Part shown: positions 16,916 to 25,295 of the stretch, one piece after another
Numbering within the stretch: position 1 is the stretch's first letter
Layout of the letters: each line of letters begins with the position of its first letter
NCBI GenBank assembly: GCA_963817025.1
Contig: CAWFML010000001.1
Coordinates: forward strand, 496,001 to 560,000
Length of the DNA: 64,000 nucleotides
From: JACMLC01 sp963817025
GTDB lineage: Bacteria; Acidobacteriota; Blastocatellia; Pyrinomonadales; Pyrinomonadaceae
Direction of reading: 5' to 3'
Made by a program: the position numbers and the translations under genes
The notes under the pieces: generated by a model
What the model was told of the DNA's origin: nothing
What the model saw: only the letters and a program-made list of their open reading frames with translations
The model's database searches: none

Positions 16916-17009
16916 TCACACCTGCCGTGCTTTTCTTTGCGCCACCAGCGCAAACATGCTTTCTTCTCTCCCTTGCTTGCAACTGGCCCGCTATCACGCA
17001 GCGAGCTTA

Positions 17010-17402
17010 TTAACGAATGGTGACTTCGAGCGTGAACGTGGTATTTGTCATCTCGTCCTCAGGGAAGACGATGATTTCATAGTCGCCGGATTTCGGCAGC
17101 GTGCCGCTCCAGTCCGCCACGCTCTGCGCGCCTTCGACCAAGTCCATGCCCGGCGCATAGAGGCCGAACAGCGCGTTCTTTTTGGCCGAAGTCAGGTGCA
17201 GAATCATTTGCTGGCCTTTGCGTGCGCGGAGCACGTAAGTGACCGGATTCATGCCGCCACTTTCGCTTGGGCCTCCTGTGGTCTTCCCCTTCAAGATGGC
17301 GGTGGTGCGCCCCGGAGGGAATTTCACACGCTTCTGCGCGACGGCAGCGGAAGCAGTCAGGAGGAGTAACAGGGCTAGAACTGCAACGATAGATTTTTTC
17401 AT
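17010..17402 (-). CDS. Small exported protein, PPC-like beta-sandwich
   Basis: The start at 17402 is preferred: GGAAGG precedes the ATG, and the frame is open further upstream only by reading through a family B repeat. The 130-aa product starts MKKSIVAVLALLLLLTASAAVAQ, a clear signal peptide. The mature part has VKFPPGRTTAILKG, then YVLRARKGQQMILHLTS, LFGLYAPG and SGTLPKSGDYEIIVFPEDE. This pattern is that of the bacterial pre-peptidase C-terminal (PPC) domain. Such domains assist folding or binding of secreted proteins. A stand-alone PPC protein of this size occurs in many soil bacteria; its role is unknown. Confidence 0.8.
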   Translation of the reverse strand: MKKSIVAVLALLLLLTASAAVAQKRVKFPPGRTTAILKGKTTGGPSESGGMNPVTYVLRARKGQQMILHLTSAKKNALFGLYAPGMDLVEGAQSVADWSGTLPKSGDYEIIVFPEDEMTNTTFTLEVTIR

Positions 17403-17783
17403 TGAAACCTTCCATTCGAGAATCGGGATGGCAACGCGCGCACATGTAAAGCTGCGCGAGCTTGCCCGTTGAGCAGGAGCAAGATATTGATGGCCTCGAT
17501 TGCTGTCAAGGAGATGGACGCGCGTGTAGCGGTTCAGTTTCAAAGATGGAGAAGAAAAAGACAGTTTCCCGCAAAGACGCAAAGGCGCAAAGAAAAGCAC
17601 GCCAAAAGTAAATAGCATTCAATCCTTTGCGGCCTTCCTTTGCGCCACCAGTGCCTTTGCGCGAACATCTTGCGCTCTTCCTCACCCAACTCAAAGATGA
17701 CGGCTCATCTTATCAACTTCAAAGTGAGCTGCTAATGACGCGCGCGTGAAGCAGGTTTATGACAGAGCCTTTTCAGATAACTT
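17403..17783. other. Gene-free spacer holding a family B element
   Basis: About 380 bp between two minus-strand genes. It contains the family B palindrome at 17563-17672. The remainder shows no convincing gene; some promoter for the PPC-like gene must lie near 17410-17500, but no clear hexamers are seen. Confidence 0.5.
17563..17672. repeat. Family B palindrome, copy 3 (long-loop subtype)
   Basis: GTTTCCCGCAAAGACGCAAAG on the left and CTTTGCGCCACCAGTGCC...TTTGCGCGAAC on the right. The centre AAAAGCACGC...AAATAGCATTCAATCC is shared almost word for word with the copies at 36926 and 60964 and, inverted, with 19285, so the whole 100 bp is conserved, not only the arms. Confidence 0.75.
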
Positions 17784-18431
17784 TTAATTGGGATCGATTT
17801 TATCAATCTCTTTGTCGATCAACGGGAGCACGCGCTGCCTGAGTCTGGCAACCAGCGTATCGGCTTGTCTCACGTCGTCTTCGAGCCGGACGCGTGTTTG
17901 AGCAGTTTGATTGAGCAGGCTTTCAATTCCCTTGCGCTCATTTTCCAGAAACCTGCGTCGAGTGTCACGCAGCTCGGCGGTGCGCGTTGTGCCGACCAGA
18001 TTCATAGCCCGCTCGATACTTTCGGGTCGCATATCTTCTTCGATCTGCACGAGACGGCTTTTAAACGCAGTCTCTTTTTCGATCAATTCGAGAAGCTCTT
18101 TTCGTAAGGCTCCGGCGCGTTGCTCGGCGCGTGTTAAAAGATCGAGGCCGAGCGAGATGCGATTTTGTTTGTCGAGCTGGCCCGTATCGGGCGCGGAAAC
18201 TTTTTCGCTGATCTCGCGCAATCTGGCGTTCAAAGTTTGCAGAGATTTTCGCAGGAGACCGATTTCATTTGCCACCATGTCCGTTGAATTGGCATTGGGC
18301 GGGAGAGTTGGCGATTGTTCCTGAGGTGTCGAATTTGTCTGGCGACGTTCCGGGGTTTGAGCAAAGGATGAAATGCTGAAAAGTATTACAGCACAAACAG
18401 CAACCGGAAAAGCTCTGATTGGTCTTATCAT
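17784..18431 (-). CDS. Exported coiled-coil protein of unknown function
   Basis: The 215-aa product begins with a signal peptide (hydrophobic residues about 8-22, FSISSFAQ). A Ser/Thr/Pro/Asn-rich linker (about 25-50) is followed by helices with strong heptad character from about residue 53 to the end (IGLLRKSLQTLNARLREISEKV, ELLELIEKETAFKSRLVQIEED, RVRLEDDVRQADTLVARLRQRV). It probably forms an elongated periplasmic coiled coil. No enzyme motif is present. AAGGA lies about 10 nt before the ATG. It is not recognised beyond this architecture. Confidence 0.75.
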   Translation of the reverse strand: MIRPIRAFPVAVCAVILFSISSFAQTPERRQTNSTPQEQSPTLPPNANSTDMVANEIGLLRKSLQTLNARLREISEKVSAPDTGQLDKQNRISLGLDLLTRAEQRAGALRKELLELIEKETAFKSRLVQIEEDMRPESIERAMNLVGTTRTAELRDTRRRFLENERKGIESLLNQTAQTRVRLEDDVRQADTLVARLRQRVLPLIDKEIDKIDPN

Positions 18432-18604
18432 TGGTGGGTTCCTTTTTGTGTGAACGTTCCGGGACGACCATTATCACGCCTGACCATGACAGGGGTTCCT
18501 TTAATTCTGAGCAAGGTCAACTATTCAAACAGCCCTCTGACATGGCTTTGAAATATTCGTCGTAAGCTCCCGATTCAATCTCACACAACAGAGCGGAATG
18601 CTGT

Positions 18605-18634
18605 CGCGGCGTCGGGTTCAACGAGTTGTTAGGC
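18605..18634. other. Integron attC-like half-site downstream of the NTF2-like gene
   Basis: On the minus strand the stretch begins GCCTAAC, fitting the inverse core RYYYAAC, and continues AACTCGTTGAACCCGACGCC, close to the left half of classical attC sites as I recall them. It starts 22 nt after the stop of the minus-strand NTF2-like gene, where an attC would be in a cassette. No matching GTTRRRY right half follows. Confidence 0.35.
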
Positions 18635-18656
18635 GAGGGAGATTGTATCGAATCGT

Positions 18657-19121
18657 TTATGGGGTCATAAATCTTGCCAAACGCTCGCGGGCCTGCTTTT
18701 GAACTTTTTTTCGCAGTAACGGCGTCCAACCTAACAGCAGTCCGGCTGGCCCTAACGCCTGAGAACTCCATTTCCAAAAGTCGAAGGCGTCCGTGTGTTT
18801 GATGATCTTCCCGTCTTGAAACCGGAACCCGGCTTCGATCCGGTTGTGAACTCGCCGCCCGGTTGCGGAGAAATCATAGTGAGCTTCCCAAAGAGCTTTC
18901 CCCGTTTGGTCATTCGCCTGAATACCAGCAAACGTCAGCTCGAAGTTTTTAGCCTGTGAACATAACATCCTCCACATCGCGCCGACTTCCGTGGCGGATA
19001 AATTCGGAAAGACCGGATCGGAAAAGCGTATGTCCGTATGGTAGCAACGAATCATGCCCCCGGCGTCCAATTTTTGAAAGGATGTGTAGAAGCTTTCGAT
19101 TAGCTCTTCGTGCGGATGCAT
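18657..19121 (-). CDS. NTF2/SnoaL-like protein
   Basis: The start at 19121 is chosen because GGGAGGTGA precedes it; longer frames from 19163 or 19211 are open but lack such a site. The 154-aa product has the cone-shaped NTF2-like pattern: MHPHEELIESFYTSFQKLDAGGMIRCYHTDIRFSDPVF, then WEAHYDFSATGRRVHNRIEAGFRFQDGKIIKHTDAFD. Relatives include SnoaL-type cyclases, ketosteroid isomerases and many orphan proteins with ligand pockets, so the reaction cannot be named. Both flanks carry sequences resembling halves of integron attC sites, and NTF2-like genes are common cassette cargo. The gene is isolated on the minus strand. Confidence 0.8.
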   Translation of the reverse strand: MHPHEELIESFYTSFQKLDAGGMIRCYHTDIRFSDPVFPNLSATEVGAMWRMLCSQAKNFELTFAGIQANDQTGKALWEAHYDFSATGRRVHNRIEAGFRFQDGKIIKHTDAFDFWKWSSQALGPAGLLLGWTPLLRKKVQKQARERLARFMTP

Positions 19122-19167
19122 ACGCCGTCTCTCACCTCCCGAACCGGATGTCTTGGCGGTCATCTTA

Positions 19168-19196
19168 GCGCATAACTCCCGAATTAACTCGCCGCG
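19168..19196. other. attC-like half-site upstream of the NTF2-like gene
   Basis: On the minus strand this reads CGCGGCGAGTTAATTCGGG then AGTTATGC, resembling the right end of an attC site with a GTTATGC core variant. It roughly mirrors the half-site at 18605-18634. It overlaps the optional N-terminal extension of the NTF2-like frame. Confidence 0.3.
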
Positions 19197-19284
19197 AATG
19201 CATTCTTTCAACTTGCTTTAGAAAAGCGTCTTGAAAAGAAAGTAGTGGTTCGATTTCAGGTAACAAGCTCAGAGACGACAAGAA

Positions 19285-19384
19285 ATTTCGCGCAAAGGCG
19301 CTGGTGGCGCAAAGGAAGGGCGCAAAGGTATTGAATGCCACTTACTCTTGGCGTGCTTTTCTTTGCGCCTTTGCGCGAAACTCT
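19285..19384. repeat. Family B palindrome, copy 4 (long-loop subtype, inverted)
   Basis: TTTCGCGCAAAGGCGCTGGTG... left and CTTTGCGCCTTTGCGCGAAAC right. The centre (GGAAGGGCGCAAAGG...ATTGAATGCC...GCGTGCTTTTC) is the reverse complement of the centre in copies at 17563 and 60964, so the element is inserted in the opposite orientation. Confidence 0.75.
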
Positions 19385-19427
19385 TTTTCTTCCTGAGATG
19401 AGTTGTACAGGACTGTTCTTGAAAAGC

Positions 19428-19877
19428 TCAAACCTGCTTGCGGTAGATGACGAAACCTGAGCGTTCGGCCACCTTGTCGTAGAGCTTCATGGCTGTCAAA
19501 TTCGTTTCGTGTGTTTGCCAGTAGACGCGCGGCGAGCCAGCGGCCTTTGCACGCTCATAGACCGATTCGATGAGGCTACGTCCGATTCCCTGCCCGCGTG
19601 CGGACTCAGCCGTGAACAAATCCTGCAAATAGCAGACGGGGCCTAGCATGCTCGTATTGCGATGAAAAATATAATGAACCAGACCGAGTAGCTGTCCATC
19701 TCTCTCCGCCACCAGCGCATGAACCGGCTCATAGGCGTCAAAGAAACGCGACCAGGTCATCTGTGTAATCTCAGGCGCAAGCGTGCGCTCGTAAAAACTG
19801 TTGTAGCCTTCCCACAATCCTTCCCACTCGGCAAAATCCGTGGGAGCCGGAGAACGAATAATCAACGAACCGGACAT
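19428..19877 (-). CDS. GNAT-family N-acetyltransferase
   Basis: The second of two tandem ATGs (19877) has AGGAG at 5-nt spacing; the first would be only 2 nt from it. The roughly 149-aa product has GNAT motif A, LFTAESARGQGIGRSLIESVYERAKAAG (Q/RxxGxG/A acetyl-CoA loop), the strand VYWQTHETNLTAMKLYDKVAERSGFVIYRK, and the N-terminal SLIIRSPAPTDFAEWEGLWEGYNSFY. It would transfer acetyl from acetyl-CoA to an amine. The close fit to the spermidine/lysine-type subgroup is only by pattern. It is a single gene on the minus strand. Confidence 0.9.
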   Translation of the reverse strand: MSGSLIIRSPAPTDFAEWEGLWEGYNSFYERTLAPEITQMTWSRFFDAYEPVHALVAERDGQLLGLVHYIFHRNTSMLGPVCYLQDLFTAESARGQGIGRSLIESVYERAKAAGSPRVYWQTHETNLTAMKLYDKVAERSGFVIYRKQV

Positions 19878-19928
19878 CATGACTCCTTATACATAAATGC
19901 TATCGCTCTGTAGAATGCGGCGTTGCGA

Positions 19929-20768
<840 letters not shown>

Positions 20769-20989
20769 AATCCCCTCCTCACATAATGGCAAGAGGATAT
20801 ACTAACGGCACGGTAATTAGATAGAGACACGAGTCGCAATCCTTCATCAACACACCGGCTTTTTCGCTCAAGTTTCTAAGCGAGGCACGCGCGCGGTCGG
20901 GTTGAATAAGGTGTCGGCTGGCAGCGCGGATGAGGGTGCGTGGCCCAATCGCAGTTCACCTGCTCACAATTTGCCCCCACAAGCAAACA

Positions 20990-21007
20990 GCCACCGTCGC
21001 CGGTGGC
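20990..21007 (-). terminator. Hairpin downstream of tRNA-Met
   Basis: GCCACCG and CGGTGGC pair around a 4-nt loop, 20 nt past the tRNA 3' end on the minus strand. They are followed by a moderately T-rich tract (TGTTTGCTTGT). It probably ends the tRNA transcript. Confidence 0.55.
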
Positions 21008-21026
21008 CGTATATTCTTGAAAAGAT

Positions 21027-21103
21027 TGGTAGCGGGGGGGAGACTTGAACTCCCGACCTCGGGGTTATGAATCCCGCGCTCTAACCGGCTGAGCTACCCC
21101 GCC
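21027..21103 (-). tRNA. tRNA-Met (CAT anticodon), CCA encoded
   Basis: The 77-nt minus-strand cloverleaf has acceptor arm GGCGGGG paired with CCCCGCT (one terminal G-U), D-arm TAGCTCAGCCGGTTAGAGC, anticodon arm CGCGGGATTCATAACCCCG with CAT, and T-arm GGGAGTTCAAGTCTCCC. A genomic CCA ends it. The body matches elongator tRNA-Met; an initiator is unlikely because the acceptor end is paired. A tRNA-Ile2 with modified C34 is the other CAT possibility. Confidence 0.93.
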
Positions 21104-21255
21104 ACGTCAGGTGGAATGGGTAATTATAAAGGCGTTGATTGAAAGGTCAAGCGGGTGCCGGTTTTTATTTTGCCTGAGATGTGGTTGCCCGTCTTGAGAG
21201 GGGCGGGTATGATGCCGGGCATGTTGGCAAATCCGGCTTAAAGGAACTCGCTGAA

Positions 21256-22236
21256 ATGTCTGACCTTGTTCATCGCCCGAGACGGCTGAGACGGCGCACA
21301 GCCTTGCGCGCGCTGGTGCGTGAAGCGCGGCTCGCGCCGGAGGATTTTGTGTTGCCGCTCTTCGCCTGTGCGGGCCAAGGGGTGCGGCGCGAGATTTCTT
21401 CCATGCCCGGCGTACACAATCTGTCCGTAGATGAAATCACACGCGAAGCGACGGCGGCTTACGAAACGGGCATCCGCAGTGTGATCCTGTTCGGGTTGCC
21501 GGAAGCAAAAGATGAAACAGCGCTTGGCGCATACGCCGTAGACGGCATTGTGCAGCAGGCCGTGCGCGCGCTCCGCAAGGCAGTGCCGGAGATGATCGTC
21601 ATCGCAGACACGTGCCTGTGCGAGTACACTTCGCATGGTCACTGCGGCGTAGTGCGCGATGGCGAAGTCCTCAATGATGAAACGCTGGAACTCCTCGCGC
21701 GCACAGCCGTCAGTCAGGCCGAAGCGGGAGCGGACATGGTTGCGCCGTCTGCGATGATGGATGGTCAGGTCGGCGCTATCCGCGAGGCTCTGGATCAATC
21801 CGGCTTCGAGCAAGTGCCGGTTATGTCTTATGCGGTCAAGTACGCCTCGGCTTTTTATGGGCCATTCCGCGAGGCTGCCGACAGCGCGCCCGCTTTCGGC
21901 GACCGCAGGGCTTACCAGATGGATGCGGCCAATGCGCGCGAGGCTCTGCGCGAAGCCGAGTTGGATTATACGGAGGGCGCGGATATTTTGATGGTCAAGC
22001 CTGCCAGCACTTATTTGGACATCCTGCGCGCCTTGCGCGAGCGATTTGATCTGCCGCTCGCCGCCTATCACGTCTCCGGCGAGTACGCGATGATTAAAGC
22101 GGCGGCGCAAAAGGGCTGGATAGACGAAGAGCGCGTGATGCTCGAAACCCTGACCAGCATCAAACGCGCAGGAGCCGACATCATCATCACTTACTACGCA
22201 CGCGAAGCGGTAAAAGCATTGGCGTGTGACAAGTGA
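21256..22236 (+). CDS. hemB: Delta-aminolevulinic acid dehydratase (porphobilinogen synthase)
   Basis: The start at 21256 has AAGGA 10 nt upstream; the frame extends upstream without support. The 326-aa enzyme condenses two 5-aminolevulinate molecules into porphobilinogen, the second common step of haem synthesis. The Zn-binding cysteines C120, C122 and C130 lie in DTCLCEYTSHGHC, so it is a zinc-type enzyme. Schiff-base lysines are K195 (SYAVKYASAFYGPFR) and K248 (ILMVKPA). Length is standard. The last codons, GAC AAG TGA, are part of a heptad inverted repeat that also supplies the stop of the convergent GH5 gene. No other haem gene is adjacent. Confidence 0.96.
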   Translation: MSDLVHRPRRLRRRTALRALVREARLAPEDFVLPLFACAGQGVRREISSMPGVHNLSVDEITREATAAYETGIRSVILFGLPEAKDETALGAYAVDGIVQQAVRALRKAVPEMIVIADTCLCEYTSHGHCGVVRDGEVLNDETLELLARTAVSQAEAGADMVAPSAMMDGQVGAIREALDQSGFEQVPVMSYAVKYASAFYGPFREAADSAPAFGDRRAYQMDAANAREALREAELDYTEGADILMVKPASTYLDILRALRERFDLPLAAYHVSGEYAMIKAAAQKGWIDEERVMLETLTSIKRAGADIIITYYAREAVKALACDK

Positions 22237-22278
22237 CGTGTGACAAGCAAGAAACTGCTTTCACACGTCACTTGTCAC
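22226..22278. repeat. Heptad inverted repeat, family A copy 3, supplies two stop codons
   Basis: The left arm GTGACAAGTGACGTGTGA (22226-22243) and right arm 22261-22278 are perfect 18-bp reverse complements. The hemB stop (22234-22236) is in the left arm and the GH5 stop (22275-22277) in the right arm. Confidence 0.85.
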
Positions 22279-24098
22279 TGTCTTTTCACTTCCACCTCGA
22301 TTGGCTTAGCTCCCTTTGCATCATAGCCTTCGGGCCAGTTTGAGATGTTGATGCCGAAGGGCTGGTCGGCTTCGACTTCGACCGTGAAGCGGATGGCGAG
22401 CGGCTGGCCGCGCATCGCGTCGAGACGAACTCCGAAGGCATCAATCTTCCATTCTTCGACATGCGCCTGCGGAACCTGCTCAAGCGGAATCAGGCGCGAG
22501 CCGCAATTCCTGCCGTTGATAAAGAGCGTCACGCGCGTTGAAGCGATGCGCCCGCGCGCGTCATGCGGGATGACCGGTTGCAGGTGCGCGCGGACGTTGA
22601 TGCTGCCGACGCGCCTGTAGTCTTCGCGCGCGGGCACTAGATATTCAACATGGCCGACGCCAGCCCCCCAGATATAACCGTCGCCTCCGCCAACCTTTTC
22701 AAATCGCTGGCTGATGGCCTGCTCCGGCTTGAAGCCATAGAGAATCGTTTTGTCTTCCTGAAACTTAACTTCAGGTTGAATGGCCGGATCATTCGAGGCC
22801 CGCGTGAAAGCGAACTGGCGCGGGACAAGATGTTTCCCGTCGTCGCGCAAGCTTTGTGGCGGCCAGTCATTCTGTAACGCAGCCATCAGTTCCGAGCCGC
22901 GACGAATCTCTGCGCGGACTGCTTCGTCGCGCGGCATCGTATAATTGACGCCGTAGCCGCGCTTCGGGTCGGGCGTCAGAATCCAGAACATCGCGCCGCT
23001 TGCCCCGTTGCGCGCAGCCCCTTCGACAAAAGCCCTGTACCAGTCAGCCGCCGAAAGTCCCTTGTAGCCCTCAGGCCCCATGCCGAACTCGCCGAAGACC
23101 AGAGGCTTGCCTATCGAATAACTGGCGGCGACGCGGTTTGCCATAAACTCCTGCAAAGCCGCCGGCGATTCAACATAGCTGTCCAGATCGTCGCGCGGGT
23201 AGTTATGCACGTCCACGAAATCCACATTCGGCAATTGATGCTCTGCCAGCCATTCGCGCCGCTCCCACGCGGAGCGATAACCCCAAGTGCCCGGCGTGAT
23301 GAGATGGTCTGCATCGAGCGAACGTATGTAGTCGCTCATCTCTGCGACCCATGCGCGGCGCGCGTGGCGCATTCCTGTCGGAGCCTGGGCTTCGTTCATC
23401 AGTTCGTAGCCCATGATGGTCGGGTCGTCTTTGTACAAAACTCCCGTCACGCTGTTACGGCGTGTGACGATTCTTTCGACATGCTGGCGATACAGGCGGC
23501 GCGTCTCTTCGTTTGAATAAAAGAGCAGAGCGCGCTCGACGTTGATGCCGAAGGGCTGTTTGTCGTCTGCTGCGTCCGTAATGCCTGCCCAGCTCAAATA
23601 CTGCGTGACGCCGCCTGTGTCGCGCCACCAGTTTGTCAGGCACAACTGCACGTAAAGCTTGTTGCGCGCGGCTTCGGCAATCACGCGGTCTAGGTGCACG
23701 AAGGCTTCTTCGTTCCATTCGCCGGGGCGCGTGCGAAAGGGATGCTGGCGCGGCCAATCCTCGCGGTCGCCGCCGACGGATTTGATCGGAGAATCTTCCC
23801 CGCCCTCGCCGTAAGCCCAGACGCGCACGACCCGCACGCCGTCTTGAGCCGCCACGCGCAAGGTCTCAGGCATTCGCGCGCGGTCGTCATTCCGGTACAT
23901 GACGGCAACGTTTGCGCCGATAAAGCGAAAGGGCTTGCCGTCAACTACGAATCGCCCGCCGCGCGTCTGGACAAAGCCCGCACGTGCGCTCCTGCGCCCA
24001 GCAGATGATGATTCGCGGTCGCTCCTTTGCGCCGCAAAAAAAATCGCCGCGCCCACCAGTAGTGCGAACGCGGCTAACAGAAAATGTTTTCTTCTCAT
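22275..24098 (-). CDS. Glycoside hydrolase family 5-like, membrane-anchored or exported
   Basis: An ATG at 24098 is used; a TTG at 24116 is the other option, and neither has a clear ribosome site. The roughly 607-aa product starts with a hydrophobic segment (about 5-23) that is either a signal anchor or a signal peptide. The (beta/alpha)8 domain shows RVVRVWAYGEGG, then the acid/base E236 in GYELMNEAQ and the nucleophile E337 in LVFGEFGMG, as in GH5 endo-mannanases and related clan GH-A enzymes. A C-terminal beta-rich region of about 180 residues (after about 410) may bind carbohydrate. It would cut beta-mannan or a similar polysaccharide outside the cytoplasm. Its stop codon lies in the arm of an inverted repeat shared with hemB. 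Confidence 0.85.
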   Translation of the reverse strand: MRRKHFLLAAFALLVGAAIFFAAQRSDRESSSAGRRSARAGFVQTRGGRFVVDGKPFRFIGANVAVMYRNDDRARMPETLRVAAQDGVRVVRVWAYGEGGEDSPIKSVGGDREDWPRQHPFRTRPGEWNEEAFVHLDRVIAEAARNKLYVQLCLTNWWRDTGGVTQYLSWAGITDAADDKQPFGINVERALLFYSNEETRRLYRQHVERIVTRRNSVTGVLYKDDPTIMGYELMNEAQAPTGMRHARRAWVAEMSDYIRSLDADHLITPGTWGYRSAWERREWLAEHQLPNVDFVDVHNYPRDDLDSYVESPAALQEFMANRVAASYSIGKPLVFGEFGMGPEGYKGLSAADWYRAFVEGAARNGASGAMFWILTPDPKRGYGVNYTMPRDEAVRAEIRRGSELMAALQNDWPPQSLRDDGKHLVPRQFAFTRASNDPAIQPEVKFQEDKTILYGFKPEQAISQRFEKVGGGDGYIWGAGVGHVEYLVPAREDYRRVGSINVRAHLQPVIPHDARGRIASTRVTLFINGRNCGSRLIPLEQVPQAHVEEWKIDAFGVRLDAMRGQPLAIRFTVEVEADQPFGINISNWPEGYDAKGAKPIEVEVKRQ

Positions 24099-24142
24099 GA
24101 ATTCAGAAGCGTTCAAAAAAATTTAGAGCCGATGAATGACGG

Positions 24143-24565
24143 CTATTCCGTATTTATATCCAGCGGCCCGTCCTGAGCTGTCGCTCTCGCAACGGGCGCG
24201 GGAGACTTCATTTTGATAAAACCCATAATGGCGCAGATGGCTCCCAAGACGACGAACAGGTTAAAGAACGCGCCGACGCTGAGCATCCTGCCGTAATCTT
24301 CGCGCTGGCGGTTAAATTCTATGACGCCGATGATGCCGATCAACAAAAAGTGCAGGTGATAAAGTAGCAAGCAGGCGGCGGAGAGCGCAAACCAGCGGGC
24401 CGGTGCGCCCAGTGCGCGTGCGCGCCCGAATCCTAAGACGGCGGCGATTAACCACGCGATGCCGCCGAGGACAAAGAGCGCCAGCGCGACGGGCACGAAG
24501 TAGTCTGGTTGCGTGGCGCGCGTGCCGGTCTCCTGCATCAAGAACCAGAGCGAAGTGGCGAACAT
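24143..24565 (-). CDS. Four-helix membrane protein of unknown function
   Basis: The 140-aa protein has four hydrophobic segments (about 22-46, 56-83, 93-113 with a GGI/LLIGIIGVIEF core) and a short polar C-terminus. AGGAGGAG precedes the ATG. There are no ligand or catalytic motifs. It may be co-oriented with the small membrane gene upstream on the same strand, 220 bp away. Not recognised. Confidence 0.65.
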   Translation of the reverse strand: MFATSLWFLMQETGTRATQPDYFVPVALALFVLGGIAWLIAAVLGFGRARALGAPARWFALSAACLLLYHLHFLLIGIIGVIEFNRQREDYGRMLSVGAFFNLFVVLGAICAIMGFIKMKSPAPVARATAQDGPLDINTE

Positions 24566-24785
24566 AGACAGGTGTCTCCTCCTTACGATTCAGCGACGGC
24601 GAAATCCTACACTGAAAGACAAATCAAAGCGCCGTTTGCACGCGCGCAGACGAATTGCTGCGACTGTCGCGCAAACGGCGTCAAAAAGGTTTCCGGCTCT
24701 GCGGTCGGACGAGAAGCTCTCACTTGCCTGCTGCGGTCGCAGTTCCTCGTCGCCTCAAGCGAAACCAACACCGGGCAACTCACAT

Positions 24786-25022
24786 CTATTGAGTAATGTG
24801 AATCTCTTCTTCCTTGTTGACGTGGCGCACGAAATAAATTATTCCACACGCGAGCGCCACGACGGTCGCGCCGATTGCCATCCAGAGATAGTTGCGCCCG
24901 CCCTGCATATCAAAGCCGCCCGTCGGATTTTTATACGTAGCGAACAGGTAATACTGGTAGATGGCAAAAATCGCTGCCGCTAAACCTACCACCCACATCA
25001 GAATATCCAGCATGCTCTTCAT
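24786..25022 (-). CDS. Small two-helix membrane protein
   Basis: The 78-aa protein has hydrophobic helices at about 5-24 and 45-66, an intervening loop with NPTGGFDMQGGRNY and a charged tail (HVNKEEEIHITQ). GGAGG at proper spacing precedes the ATG, which supports a real gene. The function is unknown. It could be an accessory membrane subunit, but no partner is apparent next to it. Confidence 0.65.
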   Translation of the reverse strand: MKSMLDILMWVVGLAAAIFAIYQYYLFATYKNPTGGFDMQGGRNYLWMAIGATVVALACGIIYFVRHVNKEEEIHITQ

Positions 25023-25223
25023 GTCGTACCTCCAGCGTCCGTTTTAAGTTACACATGATGGCTTTGGAGAGAAGGCCAAGCCCATCACACTCATAATTAT
25101 CGCTCAGAGAAGAGAACAGTCGGGTAAATATTCTTGCCGCCAAGAGACTGCTTTGGGGTTGATACGCCGGATATGTTACAGCCACCCTGCGGCGAAGTGC
25201 AAGCCCTTTTGCATGAGGGCGCG

Positions 25224-25295
25224 GGGGGTCGGGGGTCGGGGGTCGGGGGAAAGTTTGCTTCTTCTGCACCCTACACCCTAATACCTACACCCTAA
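25224..25295. repeat. Heptad repeat, family A copy 4 (G-rich/C-rich arms)
   Basis: Three perfect GGGGTCG words (25225-25245) plus GGGG face ACCCTAC, ACCCTAA, TACCTAC and ACCCTAA words (from 25268). The arms are only partly complementary, so two different heptad words meet here. The G-run side could form a G-quadruplex. The element sits at the 3' end of selB. Confidence 0.65.

Noticed and set aside
17403..17618. N-terminal extension of the PPC-like exported protein
   Set aside because: The extension is translated from a family B repeat, and the internal ATG at 17402 has a ribosome site and a signal peptide.
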